This document shows, in pieces, positions 8,628 through 17,355 of a stretch of 64,000 bases of DNA. The DNA lies in NCBI GenBank assembly GCA_020631935.1, contig JACKGP010000002.1, forward strand, positions 124,001 through 188,000, read 5' to 3'. Under the pieces are notes generated by a model, which searched no databases, was not told the DNA's origin, and saw only the letters and a program-made list of their open reading frames with translations. The stretch is from Candidatus Nomurabacteria bacterium. Lineage in GTDB: Bacteria > Patescibacteriota > Saccharimonadia > Saccharimonadales > Saccharimonadaceae. How positions within the stretch are numbered: position 1 is the stretch's first letter; each line of letters opens with the position of its first letter. A program made the position numbers and the translations under genes.

Positions 8628-9107
8628 ATGGAAGTCTACTCAGAAGAATCGCCCATCAAAGTACTCAATAATGGTGAAATACGCCACTATGATGTTTACT
8701 GTGGCGAGGCTATGAATGAAAGTGGCGACTGTATCACTATCAGAAAAGACAGTATGGTTGATCATCGACGACCAGATGATTGGATGGCATCTATCACCAG
8801 TGACGACAAGGTAATTGAGCTGCCTCTACGCGCAGCAGAAATACATCGTGTCCAGCACCATAAAGACGGGGACTTCATAGTTCTTACTGCCGATAAAGAT
8901 AGCGCCACCCCATACCAGGGTCCGCTAACTGTACGATTTGGCGTAAATGATAATTATCAAATATCCGGACCTGTTGAAATGGGCTATCCAAGCGCACGCG
9001 ATCGAAATGACCACGGACTTCCTGCAATGAGTAATAATTTAGTTTTCTACCCTGCGCCTACAGAAATAAGCACCGACGATACAGCGCAGCACGCTCTATC
9101 GCTATAA
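8628..9107 (+). CDS. Unrecognised protein, 159 residues
   Basis: No family recognised. Soluble, acidic and without signal peptide or membrane segment when started at MEVYSEESPIKV. It contains charged turns such as SMVDHRRPDDWM and a beta-rich pattern (FIVLTADKD, LTVRFGVNDNYQI), so a small beta fold is possible. The ATG at 8628 is preferred to an upstream in-frame ATG because a good promoter predicts transcription from about 8600. It sits alone between prfA and a convergent exported protein. Confidence 0.6.
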   Translation: MEVYSEESPIKVLNNGEIRHYDVYCGEAMNESGDCITIRKDSMVDHRRPDDWMASITSDDKVIELPLRAAEIHRVQHHKDGDFIVLTADKDSATPYQGPLTVRFGVNDNYQISGPVEMGYPSARDRNDHGLPAMSNNLVFYPAPTEISTDDTAQHALSL

Positions 9108-9164
9108 CTAGCTGCTACATACAGCCCAAGCTATAATTCTGCGACGTATAGGATAACGCAAGAC

Positions 9165-9662
9165 TTAGTCTTGATTATTCTTTAAGTCTATAATCTCAGC
9201 AGATTTTACTTCTACTGATATACCAGCATCGCCATCAGTGCTGCCATCGCCATCGCCATCAGCATCGACCTCAACACAAACTTTTATCTTATCCCCTACG
9301 TCTGGAACGACACCCTTGTCGGCCAACTCTACGGCTTTATTGGCGTTGTTGTAGATAGGCAAACCCTCGGCTGCATCGGCAGGCATATCAAGGCTCTCCA
9401 AAGCCTTGCCCTGAGCATTTTCTATAGCTTCACGAGCAGCTCCATGGGTCCAACCGGTTTTTGAATCACCAACAATTGCTACTCCACACGCCTCCACGCC
9501 AGGCCTTGAGTCATTAGGTTCAGGATTTTTATCACCATTGCCTACAACCGATAGACCGGCACCAAGCAGTAGTACAGCTCCAGCGCCCAGCTTTTTCGCT
9601 CTAGTGGTTAGGCGTAATTCATTTTTTGTTAGTTTTTGCTCTTTACTGTTTTTACGGTTCAT
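9165..9662 (-). CDS. Unrecognised exported or membrane-anchored protein
   Basis: 165 residues. A basic N-terminal stretch (about 28 residues) is followed by one hydrophobic helix (LGAGAVLLLGAGLSVVG), so it is exported or anchored with most of the chain outside. The middle has two cysteines (EACGVAIVG and KVCVEVDADGD). An acidic Asp/Gly run (DADGDGDGSTDGDAG) resembles Ca-binding DxDxDG loops. No family recognised. The ATG is exactly at the predicted transcription start of a TTGACA-17-TATGCT promoter, so the mRNA is predicted leaderless. Confidence 0.65.
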   Translation of the reverse strand: MNRKNSKEQKLTKNELRLTTRAKKLGAGAVLLLGAGLSVVGNGDKNPEPNDSRPGVEACGVAIVGDSKTGWTHGAAREAIENAQGKALESLDMPADAAEGLPIYNNANKAVELADKGVVPDVGDKIKVCVEVDADGDGDGSTDGDAGISVEVKSAEIIDLKNNQD

Positions 9663-9668
9663 AATTAC

Positions 9669-9729
9669 AGCATATCACGCTTATGTATATTTGTCAATGT
9701 TTTGCATATTATGCAACTCATGGGATAAT
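9669..9729. promoter_or_regulatory. Divergent promoters for the 9662 gene (-) and prmC (+)
   Basis: Minus: TTGACA (9697-9692), 17 bp, TATGCT (9674-9669), then 6 nt and ATG. Plus: TTTGCA (9701-9706), 17 bp, GATAAT (9724-9729), then 6 nt and ATG. Both predict start of transcription on the A of the ATG. Confidence 0.75.
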
Positions 9730-9735
9730 GGTGTC

Positions 9736-10545
9736 ATGATAATCCAGGAGTGGCTACGAAATGCATCCGACGAACTTGCCGACGCAATGTTTACCTCTTC
9801 ACGCCTAGATGCTGAGATTATTCTAGCCCACACAATCAGTCGGCCTCGCACATGGCTACATGCTCACAGCAATGATACGCTCGAACCTAGGCATATCGAA
9901 GTGGCCAACGCCAGGCTAGATCTTCGGCTAGATCACGTACCCGTTGCATATATAATCGGCCACAAAGATTTTTACGGACGACGCTTTCAAGTAAATACAA
10001 ACACTCTAATCCCCCGCCCTGAGAGTGAACAAGTAGTCGAACTTCTACTCGAGGCACTGCCAGAAGATGACGATCGAAGGCTGGTAGATGTAGGCACCGG
10101 CAGTGGCTGCCTGGCGATAACGGCCAAACTAGAGCGTCCAAAACTAAATGTAATCGGCTGCGACACCTCAAGACAGGCGCTAGATATTGCCGAGATTAAT
10201 GCAGCCGCACTAAATGCAGACATACAGTTTATAGAAAGTGACCTACTCGGAAACTATCCATTTAATCCAGATATAATATTAGCCAACCTGCCCTATGTAG
10301 ACCCCAAATGGGAGCGATCAACAGAAACAAATCACGAGCCAGCAGAGGCTTTATTTGCCGATGATAAAGGTTTGAGATTAATAAATAAACTAATTCAGCA
10401 AGCAACATCTAGGCAAGAAACTCACGGCATAATCATACTAGAAGCAGACCCTAGACAATGGCATGATATCGATAGCTTTATATCCAAGAATGGCTACAAA
10501 TGTATAGCTAGACGTGATTTTGCGCACAGCTACATAAAGACCTAG
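9736..10545 (+). CDS. prmC: Peptide chain release factor N5-glutamine methyltransferase
   Basis: Methylates the GGQ glutamine of release factors. 269 residues. The N-terminal helical domain (RLDAEIILAHTISRPRTWLHAH) and DHVPVAYIIGHKDFYGRRF are typical of PrmC/HemK. The SAM-binding motif is LVDVGTGSGCLAI. The catalytic NPPY motif is present as NLPY (184-187), a variant in the second position. The ATG at 9736 coincides with the predicted transcription start. Its last 4 bases overlap the convergent htrA stop. Confidence 0.9.
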   Translation: MIIQEWLRNASDELADAMFTSSRLDAEIILAHTISRPRTWLHAHSNDTLEPRHIEVANARLDLRLDHVPVAYIIGHKDFYGRRFQVNTNTLIPRPESEQVVELLLEALPEDDDRRLVDVGTGSGCLAITAKLERPKLNVIGCDTSRQALDIAEINAAALNADIQFIESDLLGNYPFNPDIILANLPYVDPKWERSTETNHEPAEALFADDKGLRLINKLIQQATSRQETHGIIILEADPRQWHDIDSFISKNGYKCIARRDFAHSYIKT

Positions 10546-11711
10546 TAGCTGCCGAGTTTAATCTCTTTTACAATCTCCTTGCCGCCCCTTAGAATAGTCA
10601 ATTTTACTGTCTCGCCTGGACGATATTGACCCACTATAGTGGCGACACTATTGCCCTCCATGACAGACTGATCACCCACTTTTATGATAATATCCTTGTC
10701 TCTTAAGTCTGCCGACGCAGCCGGACCGTCACTCACTACTGCAGATGAGCCGCCAGAAGATGTTATTAAGTCACCGTTTTTTACGTTAAGATTATACTGC
10801 TCTTTGACTTCTGGAGTAATACTGACATATCGAACGCCTAGATATGCCCTCTTGACCTTACCCGTCTCCAATAGCTCTTTTATCATTCCCTTTGCAGAGC
10901 TAATCGGGATAGCAAATCCTATATTCTGAGCATCGGCCGCTATCGCTGTGTTTATGCCCACAACCTGCCCATCCAAGTTAAGCAACGGACCGCCCGAATT
11001 GCCGCTATTTATAGCAGCATCTGTTTGCAATAAATCCACTAGACTCTCGGCTGCTCCGCCCGCTCCCTGGGCTGTTATTGGTCGACCTTTGCCAGATATT
11101 ATTCCACTAGTAACTGTATTCTTAAACTGACCAAGGGCGTTGCCAATGGCTATCACGCCCTGACCAACCCTTAGTGTGCTGGAGTTACCCAATGTAACGT
11201 ATGGCATGTTGTTTACATTAGGAATCTTCAAAAACGCAATGTCATTTAACTTATCGATTCCAACAACAGAGGTATTAGAATATACATCACCGCTTTCGGT
11301 AGTAACCGTCACAGTTCGCGCACTGCCGACAACATGCTTATTAGTCATTATGTAGCCATCTTTGCTTATAATCATTCCCGTCCCAGCGCCTTCTACCAAC
11401 TGACCGCGTGAATAGTCGGCCGTCTGTGATGATATAGACACCACACTTTTGCCAGCCGTTTCAACGACAGCAGCAATACTCGCCTCCTGAGTCGTTACAT
11501 GATTGTTGCCATCATTCGCAGCCTCTATTTCTGAGGTAGCGCCCGATGATTGACCTCCATTATCCTGAGCCGCCTTGCTACCAAGCCACCCAGCTACAAA
11601 TGCCACAAAAATTAGAACAGCTAGCAATAGAGCTAACCCAGTAGTTGCAACAACTATAGATTGGTGTTGATTCTTACCACTATCTTGACTATTTGCACCC
11701 TCTTTATTCAT
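10542..11711 (-). CDS. htrA: HtrA/DegP-like serine protease with PDZ domain
   Basis: Membrane-anchored extracytoplasmic quality-control protease, 389 residues. One transmembrane helix (about 19-42), a low-complexity linker, then a trypsin-fold domain with H126 (TNKHVV), D157 (LNDIAFLKI) and S239 (GNSGGPLL). One PDZ domain covers about 290-385. Downstream partner of a multispanning membrane protein (11756-12550) in one unit; AGGGA precedes its ATG, as expected for an internal operon gene. Convergent overlap with prmC. Confidence 0.94.
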   Translation of the reverse strand: MNKEGANSQDSGKNQHQSIVVATTGLALLLAVLIFVAFVAGWLGSKAAQDNGGQSSGATSEIEAANDGNNHVTTQEASIAAVVETAGKSVVSISSQTADYSRGQLVEGAGTGMIISKDGYIMTNKHVVGSARTVTVTTESGDVYSNTSVVGIDKLNDIAFLKIPNVNNMPYVTLGNSSTLRVGQGVIAIGNALGQFKNTVTSGIISGKGRPITAQGAGGAAESLVDLLQTDAAINSGNSGGPLLNLDGQVVGINTAIAADAQNIGFAIPISSAKGMIKELLETGKVKRAYLGVRYVSITPEVKEQYNLNVKNGDLITSSGGSSAVVSDGPAASADLRDKDIIIKVGDQSVMEGNSVATIVGQYRPGETVKLTILRGGKEIVKEIKLGSY

Positions 11712-11755
11712 AACTTTCCCTATCTAGACCCCTATCTACTGCTTTAAATAAACTT

Positions 11756-12550
11756 TTATTTTAGGCCGCCAGTTGCGCCAAAAAATACCATCATAACGAC
11801 CAGTGCTGCCATTGAAAATACCACTGGCGAAACAATCTCGCGAACTGCTACGTTTCCGTGATTTCTACGATAATTATTATAGACTCGATCCATCATAAAG
11901 CCGACTAGTGTCAAAATTATGGCCGGCTGAGGTAGCTGAAGACCGCCCCCAAAAGGAACACTATAGCCTATAGTCCAGTGATATAGCAGCCAGCTCAGCT
12001 CTGCCATCACAAAAGCTACGCATAACCCTATAAGTACGTAGTGCGGCTCCCGATTGGCAATTAACACGTGCCGAGCAGACATATAGCTGACGCACCAGAC
12101 CAACAGGACAACCAGAGAGGATGGCCAGTCATACCCAAGAATAAATACCGACGACACACCCATAAATAGTGCCGAGCCTGCCTGCAGAGTTACCGCCCAG
12201 TTTTCGGATCGAGGCTTTATAAACAGCAGCCAGACTATATACATTACAGTTAGTGCTATCTGAATTGGAAGCACCTCTCCGCCGTCTAAATTCTCGCCAG
12301 CGGCATAAATAAACACCGCCACACCTACGCTAACCACTACATCAACTAGATTAGATAGTATATTAGCCATCCAGTAGTGCGGACGGACTGAAAATATCCT
12401 CCACTTGCTAAACAGTACAATCAGCAGTGCCATCCACAGCGAACCAGTTGTGATTATAACAATAGTAATAACGATAGCGAGTGCCACATTTAAGGCGATA
12501 TATAACGCATCGCTAATACTTGATTTACGTCTCGGTTTTAGAAAATCCAC
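11756..12550 (-). CDS. Multispanning membrane protein, function unknown
   Basis: 264 residues with roughly seven hydrophobic helices (for example ALYIALNVALAIVITIVII and PIQIALTVMYIVWLLF). No catalytic motif is visible. First gene of a two-gene unit with htrA, so it may be a substrate or partner of that protease; this is only inferred from position. The start is a GTG at 12550, seven nt after a TACAAT -10 box, so the transcript is near-leaderless. Confidence 0.7.
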   Translation of the reverse strand: MDFLKPRRKSSISDALYIALNVALAIVITIVIITTGSLWMALLIVLFSKWRIFSVRPHYWMANILSNLVDVVVSVGVAVFIYAAGENLDGGEVLPIQIALTVMYIVWLLFIKPRSENWAVTLQAGSALFMGVSSVFILGYDWPSSLVVLLVWCVSYMSARHVLIANREPHYVLIGLCVAFVMAELSWLLYHWTIGYSVPFGGGLQLPQPAIILTLVGFMMDRVYNNYRRNHGNVAVREIVSPVVFSMAALVVMMVFFGATGGLK

Positions 12551-12557
12551 TTGAATT

Positions 12558-12674
12558 ATTGTATCATCTCAATATCAATTTGTCTTGCCGCAGAACCGCC
12601 ACTCACCTATTGTTAATTTAGGTCTAATAATTAAAATTTATTCTGTAGCTACTCACCGCTAAAACTTGTATACT
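12558..12674. promoter_or_regulatory. Divergent promoters for the 12550 gene (-) and lepB (+)
   Basis: Minus: AAGACA (12586-12581), 17 bp, TACAAT (12563-12558), 7 nt to GTG. Plus: TATACT (12669-12674), 7 nt to the lepB ATG, with no clear -35. Confidence 0.6.
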
Positions 12675-12681
12675 ATTAAAG

Positions 12682-13284
12682 ATGAATGTACCGTTTCTTG
12701 AGCGACACCAAGGCTTTAAAGACGCCTTAAGTTTAGTATTATTTGTCGCCCTTGTGGCCATTGGTACTATATTTATAAACACGTTTATATTTAGAAGCTT
12801 TAATGTCGAGGGCGGAAGCATGGAAAATACCATGCATACAGGCGATAGACTAATAGTAAACCGCATGCCAGTCACTTGGTCAAAGCTACAAAACAAAGAT
12901 TACTCACCCCAGAGAGGCCAGGTTATCGTATTTAAAAACCCAAAGTTCGACACCATATCTGGCATGGAAGAGTACATAGTTAAGCGCGTTATAGCCTTCG
13001 CGGGCGAAAGAGTTATCGTAAAAGATGGTGGAATAACCGTCTGCGACAATAAAAACCTGAACTGCTTCAACCCAGATGATGACAACAATGGTGAACCGGG
13101 GTCACCAACAAGCGGCAATGTCGACTCTGTAGTTCCCGAGGATGCCCTATTTGTAGCAGGCGATCACAGACAGGGCCAGAACTCACTAGATTCAAGAAAT
13201 GGACTGGGCTTTATCCCTCTATACGACGTAGTTGGGCCAGTCAGCATGAGGATATTCCCATTCAACGGCATACGCTCATTTTAG
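12682..13284 (+). CDS. lepB: Signal peptidase I
   Basis: Cleaves signal peptides outside the membrane. 200 residues with one N-terminal transmembrane helix (about 17-35). The S26 catalytic pair is visible: Ser46 in EGGSMENTM and Lys101 in YIVKRVIA. The later box is ALFVAGDHRQGQNSLDSRNG. It fits the many exported proteins in this window. The ATG is 7 nt after TATACT, so near-leaderless. Convergent with parB, with a 6-bp gap. Confidence 0.94.
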   Translation: MNVPFLERHQGFKDALSLVLFVALVAIGTIFINTFIFRSFNVEGGSMENTMHTGDRLIVNRMPVTWSKLQNKDYSPQRGQVIVFKNPKFDTISGMEEYIVKRVIAFAGERVIVKDGGITVCDNKNLNCFNPDDDNNGEPGSPTSGNVDSVVPEDALFVAGDHRQGQNSLDSRNGLGFIPLYDVVGPVSMRIFPFNGIRSF

Positions 13285-13290
13285 GACTAA

Positions 13291-14160
13291 CTAAAGCAGA
13301 GCGTCTGTTATGCGCTCAAACTCTTCGTCTGTCTTGTAGCTAATTGTTATCGTTCCACCGCCGCGAGACTTCGGTTTTACTGTAATCGGCGCCGACACCC
13401 TCTTCACCAACTGATCTAGACGCTGCTCTTGAGATTTAGTTAAAGAGTTTGCGGTCTGTTTTCTATTGGGCTTGCGGTATGCATAAATCATTTGTTCGAC
13501 TCTACGAGCGCTCCAGTTTCCCTCTATAATCTGTGGCAATAGCTTATGCGCAACACTTTCCTCTACGCCCACTAGAGGCCTAGCCTGACCTTCTGTCATC
13601 CTACCCTCTGCAAGCGCTTTCTTAACCTCCATTGGAAGCTTAAGGAGCCTTAGAGTATTAGACACGGCACTTACGGATTTGCCGCCAACACTCGAACCAA
13701 TCTCCTCTAGGCTAAGATTAAACTGGTCGCGCAGTTTTGCGTAGGCGGTAGCTGTTTCCATGGCATTTAGGTCACGTCGTTGCAAGTTCTCTATTAACGC
13801 AAGCTCAAGCTTGTGCTGCGCCGTTAATGTACGCACAATCGCTGGTATAGTTTTAAGCTTTGCGAGCCCAGCTGCCCTAAATCGTCGCTCACCAGCAACA
13901 ATTTGGTAGCCGCCATTGTGCGGAACAACCACGATTGGCTGCACTACACCGTGCTGCTTAACAGAATTCGCCAACTCATCGAGCGCCGCTTCATCGAAAT
14001 GACGCCTAGGCTGATCTGGGTCTGTTGTTATCTTTGAAAGTTGTATATTTCTTAGATCGCTAACCTTCTCGTCTTGACCCGCCGTTGGATCAAATGATTC
14101 GTCTAGTAAATCATCTGGTATCAACGAGCTAAATCCTCTTCCTAAGCCTTTTTTTACCAT
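13291..14160 (-). CDS. parB: Chromosome partitioning protein ParB
   Basis: CTPase/DNA-binding clamp that loads at parS. 289 residues. The N-terminal CTP-binding domain includes QPRRHFDEAALDELANSV, GYQIVAGERRFRAAG and ALIENLQRRDLNAME; a helix-turn-helix follows (LSLEEIGSSVGGKSVSAVSN), then a C-terminal dimerisation region. Three bp downstream of parA. No parS site (TGTTTCACGTGAAACA-like) was seen in this window. Confidence 0.95.
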   Translation of the reverse strand: MVKKGLGRGFSSLIPDDLLDESFDPTAGQDEKVSDLRNIQLSKITTDPDQPRRHFDEAALDELANSVKQHGVVQPIVVVPHNGGYQIVAGERRFRAAGLAKLKTIPAIVRTLTAQHKLELALIENLQRRDLNAMETATAYAKLRDQFNLSLEEIGSSVGGKSVSAVSNTLRLLKLPMEVKKALAEGRMTEGQARPLVGVEESVAHKLLPQIIEGNWSARRVEQMIYAYRKPNRKQTANSLTKSQEQRLDQLVKRVSAPITVKPKSRGGGTITISYKTDEEFERITDALL

Positions 14161-14163
14161 ATG

Positions 14164-14931
14164 TTAGTTTCCTACCCTTTCTCTAATCTCTTTAGCAAGG
14201 GCCTTATAGGCTCTAGCGCCTTTTGAGAATCTGTCATAAGCACCAATTGGCACGCCATGACTCGGTGCTTCAGCCAAACGAATATTGCGCGGAATAGTTG
14301 CCTTAAACACCTTGCCTGGAAAATGCTGCTGTATCTCAGCCAAAACCTGAGTGCTTAAGGTAGTGCGGCTATCCACCATCGTCGCTAGCACACCTACTAA
14401 GTCCAGAGTTGGGTTCATCTTCTCGCGGATTAGTTTCATGGTTTCTAGCAGCTGACCAAGCCCCTCTAGCGCATAAAATTCTGCCTGAACTGGCAGCAGT
14501 ACATATCTTGCCGCAATCAGACCGTTTACCGTCAGTAGACTCAAGCTCGGCGGACTATCGATAACTATATAGTCGTATCCATGAACTGATGCAATAGCGT
14601 TGCGCAGCCTGGTAAACCTATGGCTAGCCTGCGCCAGCTCTACCTCTGTGTTTGCAAGCTCTGGGGTGGTAGGTGCCAAATCAAGATTTTTCTGACCACT
14701 CGGAACTATAATATCCTGAAGATTTACTCCATGACCCATCACCTCGCTCATAGTCTTGCCGTCTAAGGCCTGCTTGTCTATACCTAAACCGCTAGTTGCG
14801 TTTCCTTGCGGGTCAAAGTCTATTAAAAGGGTTTTTTTACCAGATTTAGCTAAATAGTAGGCCACATTAACAGCAGTGGTGGTTTTACCAACACCACCCT
14901 TTTGATTGGTCACTGAAATAACTATACTCAC
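14164..14931 (-). CDS. parA: Chromosome partitioning ATPase ParA (Soj)
   Basis: Deviant Walker A ATPase moving ParB-DNA complexes. 255 residues. Walker A KGGVGKTTTAVN starts at residue 10, with the signature lysine, and the ParA patterns LIDFDPQGNATSG and DYIVIDSPPSLSLLTVN follow. Starts with GTG at 14931. A TACAAT element lies about 30 nt upstream with a GAGGG sequence between, so this one has a leader. First gene of parA-parB. Confidence 0.95.
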   Translation of the reverse strand: MSIVISVTNQKGGVGKTTTAVNVAYYLAKSGKKTLLIDFDPQGNATSGLGIDKQALDGKTMSEVMGHGVNLQDIIVPSGQKNLDLAPTTPELANTEVELAQASHRFTRLRNAIASVHGYDYIVIDSPPSLSLLTVNGLIAARYVLLPVQAEFYALEGLGQLLETMKLIREKMNPTLDLVGVLATMVDSRTTLSTQVLAEIQQHFPGKVFKATIPRNIRLAEAPSHGVPIGAYDRFSKGARAYKALAKEIRERVGN

Positions 14932-15003
14932 GTGTTTATTCTGCCCTCATCTTTAATCTATTGTAGCATGAGCGTAACAAACTTGTGCTATGTCGATAAA
15001 AAT

Positions 15004-15033
15004 AAAATACACTAGTTTTAGCTAGTGTATTTT
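15004..15033 (-). terminator. Intrinsic terminator after rplU
   Basis: Twelve-bp perfect stem (AAAATACACTAG with CTAGTGTATTTT) and a 6-nt loop, T-rich on the minus strand. Separates rplU from parA. Confidence 0.85.
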
Positions 15034-15049
15034 CAGTAATCACTTTAAG

Positions 15050-15358
15050 CTATTTAGCTATTTTACCGATTTCGATTCGGCTGTATTTTTGACGGTGACC
15101 CATCTCCTTGTGAACGCGCTTTTTGGCTTTATAGCGAATCACACGTAGCTTATCGCCTTTTACTTCTTCGTCTACAACCTTGGCTTTTAGCTTTGCACCT
15201 TTTACTAAAGGGGCGCCGACAGTGCTTTTGTCACCATCAACCAGCATCAAAACGTCGAGATCGAGCTCTTTAGTTCCATCCGGGAGGCGGTCCACCAGGA
15301 GGGTCTCTTTTTCGGCGACAATATATTGCTTGCCACCAACCTTAACGACTGCTTTCAT
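15050..15358 (-). CDS. rplU: 50S ribosomal protein L21
   Basis: 102 residues, standard length. MKAVVKVGGKQYIVAEKETLLVDRL at the N terminus and YKAKKRVHKEMGHRQKYSRIEI at the C terminus match bL21. The usual partner rpmA (L27) is not downstream; a terminator follows directly and parA comes next. Preceded by AAGGAAG and by a good promoter, so it has a 31-nt leader. Confidence 0.96.
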   Translation of the reverse strand: MKAVVKVGGKQYIVAEKETLLVDRLPDGTKELDLDVLMLVDGDKSTVGAPLVKGAKLKAKVVDEEVKGDKLRVIRYKAKKRVHKEMGHRQKYSRIEIGKIAK

Positions 15359-15395
15359 GACTTCCTTTTTCGTTAGATTTATATCAATCTAGAGT

Positions 15396-15424
15396 ATTGT
15401 AACAGATGTGTAGACACTTGACAA
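15396..15424 (-). promoter_or_regulatory. rplU promoter
   Basis: TTGTCA (15424-15419), 17 bp, TACAAT (15401-15396). Start near 15389, leader about 31 nt with AAGGAAG before the ATG. Confidence 0.75.
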
Positions 15425-15430
15425 CCTATG

Positions 15431-16597
15431 CTACGTTGACATCGTCGCATATTCAATATTACCAAGAGGCACCAATTGTGCAGGCCGCGACTTACTTCGT
15501 GCACCATCCCGTAATACCTTTTCGTGATAACCTATCAGTACCCAGTCCTTCCTAAATTCCGTAGAAAAACCTTCTTCACCCAGACGTGAAATCGCCCTAT
15601 TGAGTTCAGCGCCATCAAACCCGAGTTTATGCTGAGCAAAAGATATTCCAGAGAAACGAACACCCCTATCTCGCTGCGCGTCAACTCCGCTAGACTCAAT
15701 CTCGCGATAAACCATCTTATCACCCTTTTCTACAGACTTGTCTTTAACAAGTTCACTCCAAACAGCAGGGCTTACACATCCTATAGGGTTAACGTGATCG
15801 ATGTGATTTGATGGCTTTCGGGATCGACGACTTAAGACCTCTACTGATCTTTTGGCTCCGATTCCCCTGCATACATATATACCGCTTTCATGAGCATAGT
15901 CATGAGGCTGGAATTCTTCATTATCGATAAATGGGGCCTTGTCTGAAACCCTTCCGATTGAACCCTGTTCTAGGATCGCAACATCTTTCATGTATGGCTG
16001 CTCGTTGGCTCTATCCGAAAACATACCCAATACAGCGTCATCATCCCTTACGTTAATACTCAGATCATATACATCTATACCGTCATGGCTCAGGCCACCT
16101 AGTAGTTCATAGCTCTTTGAATCTCCGTCTTTGTATATGTCGTAGTCATTAGACACAATAACACGCATATTATTAAGCCGAGCGATTGAGTTATTTGCAT
16201 ACATACTTTCAAATAATGTGTCAGAAAAATCATAGTCTAGATCTTGTGCGTACGCATTTTTAATCTCGTATGATGACAATACGCCCTTCTCTTTTGATGA
16301 TTTCTTGCGAGCTGCAGCAAGTAGGGCCTCTCTCTGTGACTCAATCCCCTCTTCGTCAAAGCGCTCCATGGCAGCATCAAGCATCATCGTGCGCCTTGTA
16401 CGCTCTTTCGAGACTCGACCACCATGCATATCTGGGTGAAGCTCTGCTCTGTACAGTCTTGACATTGCTTTTACGGCCTTCGACAATCCGTCGACACTTA
16501 GATGCTTAACAGCCTCAGGTGATATGCCAAGAATCTCAAGGGCAATCGGACGGGTGTCTAGCACCCCAGGAATGACGGTATACTTAGGCTCCGCCAT
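15431..16597 (-). CDS. Unrecognised protein with an N-terminal J-domain-like HPD motif
   Basis: 388 residues from the ATG at 16597 (AGGG lies 9 nt upstream; a GTG six nt further up is also possible). Residues ~20-85 look like a degenerate J domain: LGISPEAVKHLS, helix AVKAMSRLYRAEL, HPD at 54-56, then a helix with LDAAMERFDEE. The remaining 300 residues are soluble, alpha/beta, with no motif I recognise; a possible short motif is GIYVCRGIG. It follows a 213-residue gene by 11 bp and probably works with it. A DnaK partnership is inference from the HPD only. Confidence 0.6.
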   Translation of the reverse strand: MAEPKYTVIPGVLDTRPIALEILGISPEAVKHLSVDGLSKAVKAMSRLYRAELHPDMHGGRVSKERTRRTMMLDAAMERFDEEGIESQREALLAAARKKSSKEKGVLSSYEIKNAYAQDLDYDFSDTLFESMYANNSIARLNNMRVIVSNDYDIYKDGDSKSYELLGGLSHDGIDVYDLSINVRDDDAVLGMFSDRANEQPYMKDVAILEQGSIGRVSDKAPFIDNEEFQPHDYAHESGIYVCRGIGAKRSVEVLSRRSRKPSNHIDHVNPIGCVSPAVWSELVKDKSVEKGDKMVYREIESSGVDAQRDRGVRFSGISFAQHKLGFDGAELNRAISRLGEEGFSTEFRKDWVLIGYHEKVLRDGARSKSRPAQLVPLGNIEYATMST

Positions 16598-16608
16598 ATA
16601 CACAAGCC

Positions 16609-17250
16609 CTAGGCACTAGCCTCTTCGCTGTAGTCGTCTGAAATGGCGTCAGAGTGTTTATCATCAACTTCGATTAAGTCATAGATATCTAGGCCATCCT
16701 CATAGGCCTCAAGCACCTTCGATACGGCCATACGGAATGCTATACCCTTGACTCGCCCTTTTTGGTCAGATCGATCGGCATAGTTATGCTGCCTCTTGCG
16801 TGCAGTATACAACGCATCAGCCAACTCTCTCGTCAGCAAATCAAGACCTTCGAGAAAATCGTGATCACTGACAACATCACCGCCTAAAGTATCTGTAAGC
16901 TCTGCAAGTCCTTTTATACTACCATTCACCGCAAGCGAATCTCGTGCCTCATATATTTGCGCAACGGTATGTACGGTAAATTCGGGGTATGAACTCAGCA
17001 GCTGTGATATCTTGTTAGGGTGGGCATCGTAGTGCGTGAATAGGTCTAATGCTGATGCTACATCGTCTTCAGTTTGAACTAAACCTTGAGTAACAAACGC
17101 TTCAAGCGCCTTTACGCGCCTTTCTGTAATACGCTGCTTCTCTTTATTAGACATTCCAGATGCTTCAGATGCAACTATACTCAGAGCCTTGTCGGTAGTC
17201 ATTAGGTCCGAAGAGACTGCATCATATCTACTTAGTTCACTACCAGTCAT
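16609..17250 (-). CDS. Unrecognised helical protein, 213 residues
   Basis: Mostly alpha-helical, acidic, with no membrane segment or known motif; the C terminus is very acidic (EVDDKHSDAISDDYSEEASA). First gene of a two-gene unit with the HPD protein. AAAGGAAA lies about 10 nt before the ATG, and a TTGACT-17-TAGTAT promoter lies upstream (17324-17296). Function unknown. Confidence 0.6.
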   Translation of the reverse strand: MTGSELSRYDAVSSDLMTTDKALSIVASEASGMSNKEKQRITERRVKALEAFVTQGLVQTEDDVASALDLFTHYDAHPNKISQLLSSYPEFTVHTVAQIYEARDSLAVNGSIKGLAELTDTLGGDVVSDHDFLEGLDLLTRELADALYTARKRQHNYADRSDQKGRVKGIAFRMAVSKVLEAYEDGLDIYDLIEVDDKHSDAISDDYSEEASA

Positions 17251-17292
17251 TTGGTGTATTTCCTTTCAGCTTAAAATGATAATAAATCATCT

Positions 17293-17324
17293 AGTATACT
17301 ACCATACTTAATGATATTAGTCAA
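17293..17324 (-). promoter_or_regulatory. Promoter of the 17250 gene
   Basis: TTGACT (17324-17319) with TAGTAT at 17 bp (17301-17296) or TATACT at 20 bp (17298-17293). The leader is about 40 nt and carries AAAGGA. Confidence 0.55.
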
Positions 17325-17355
17325 GCTTATTTTGACTAGGATTGGCTATTTGTAT

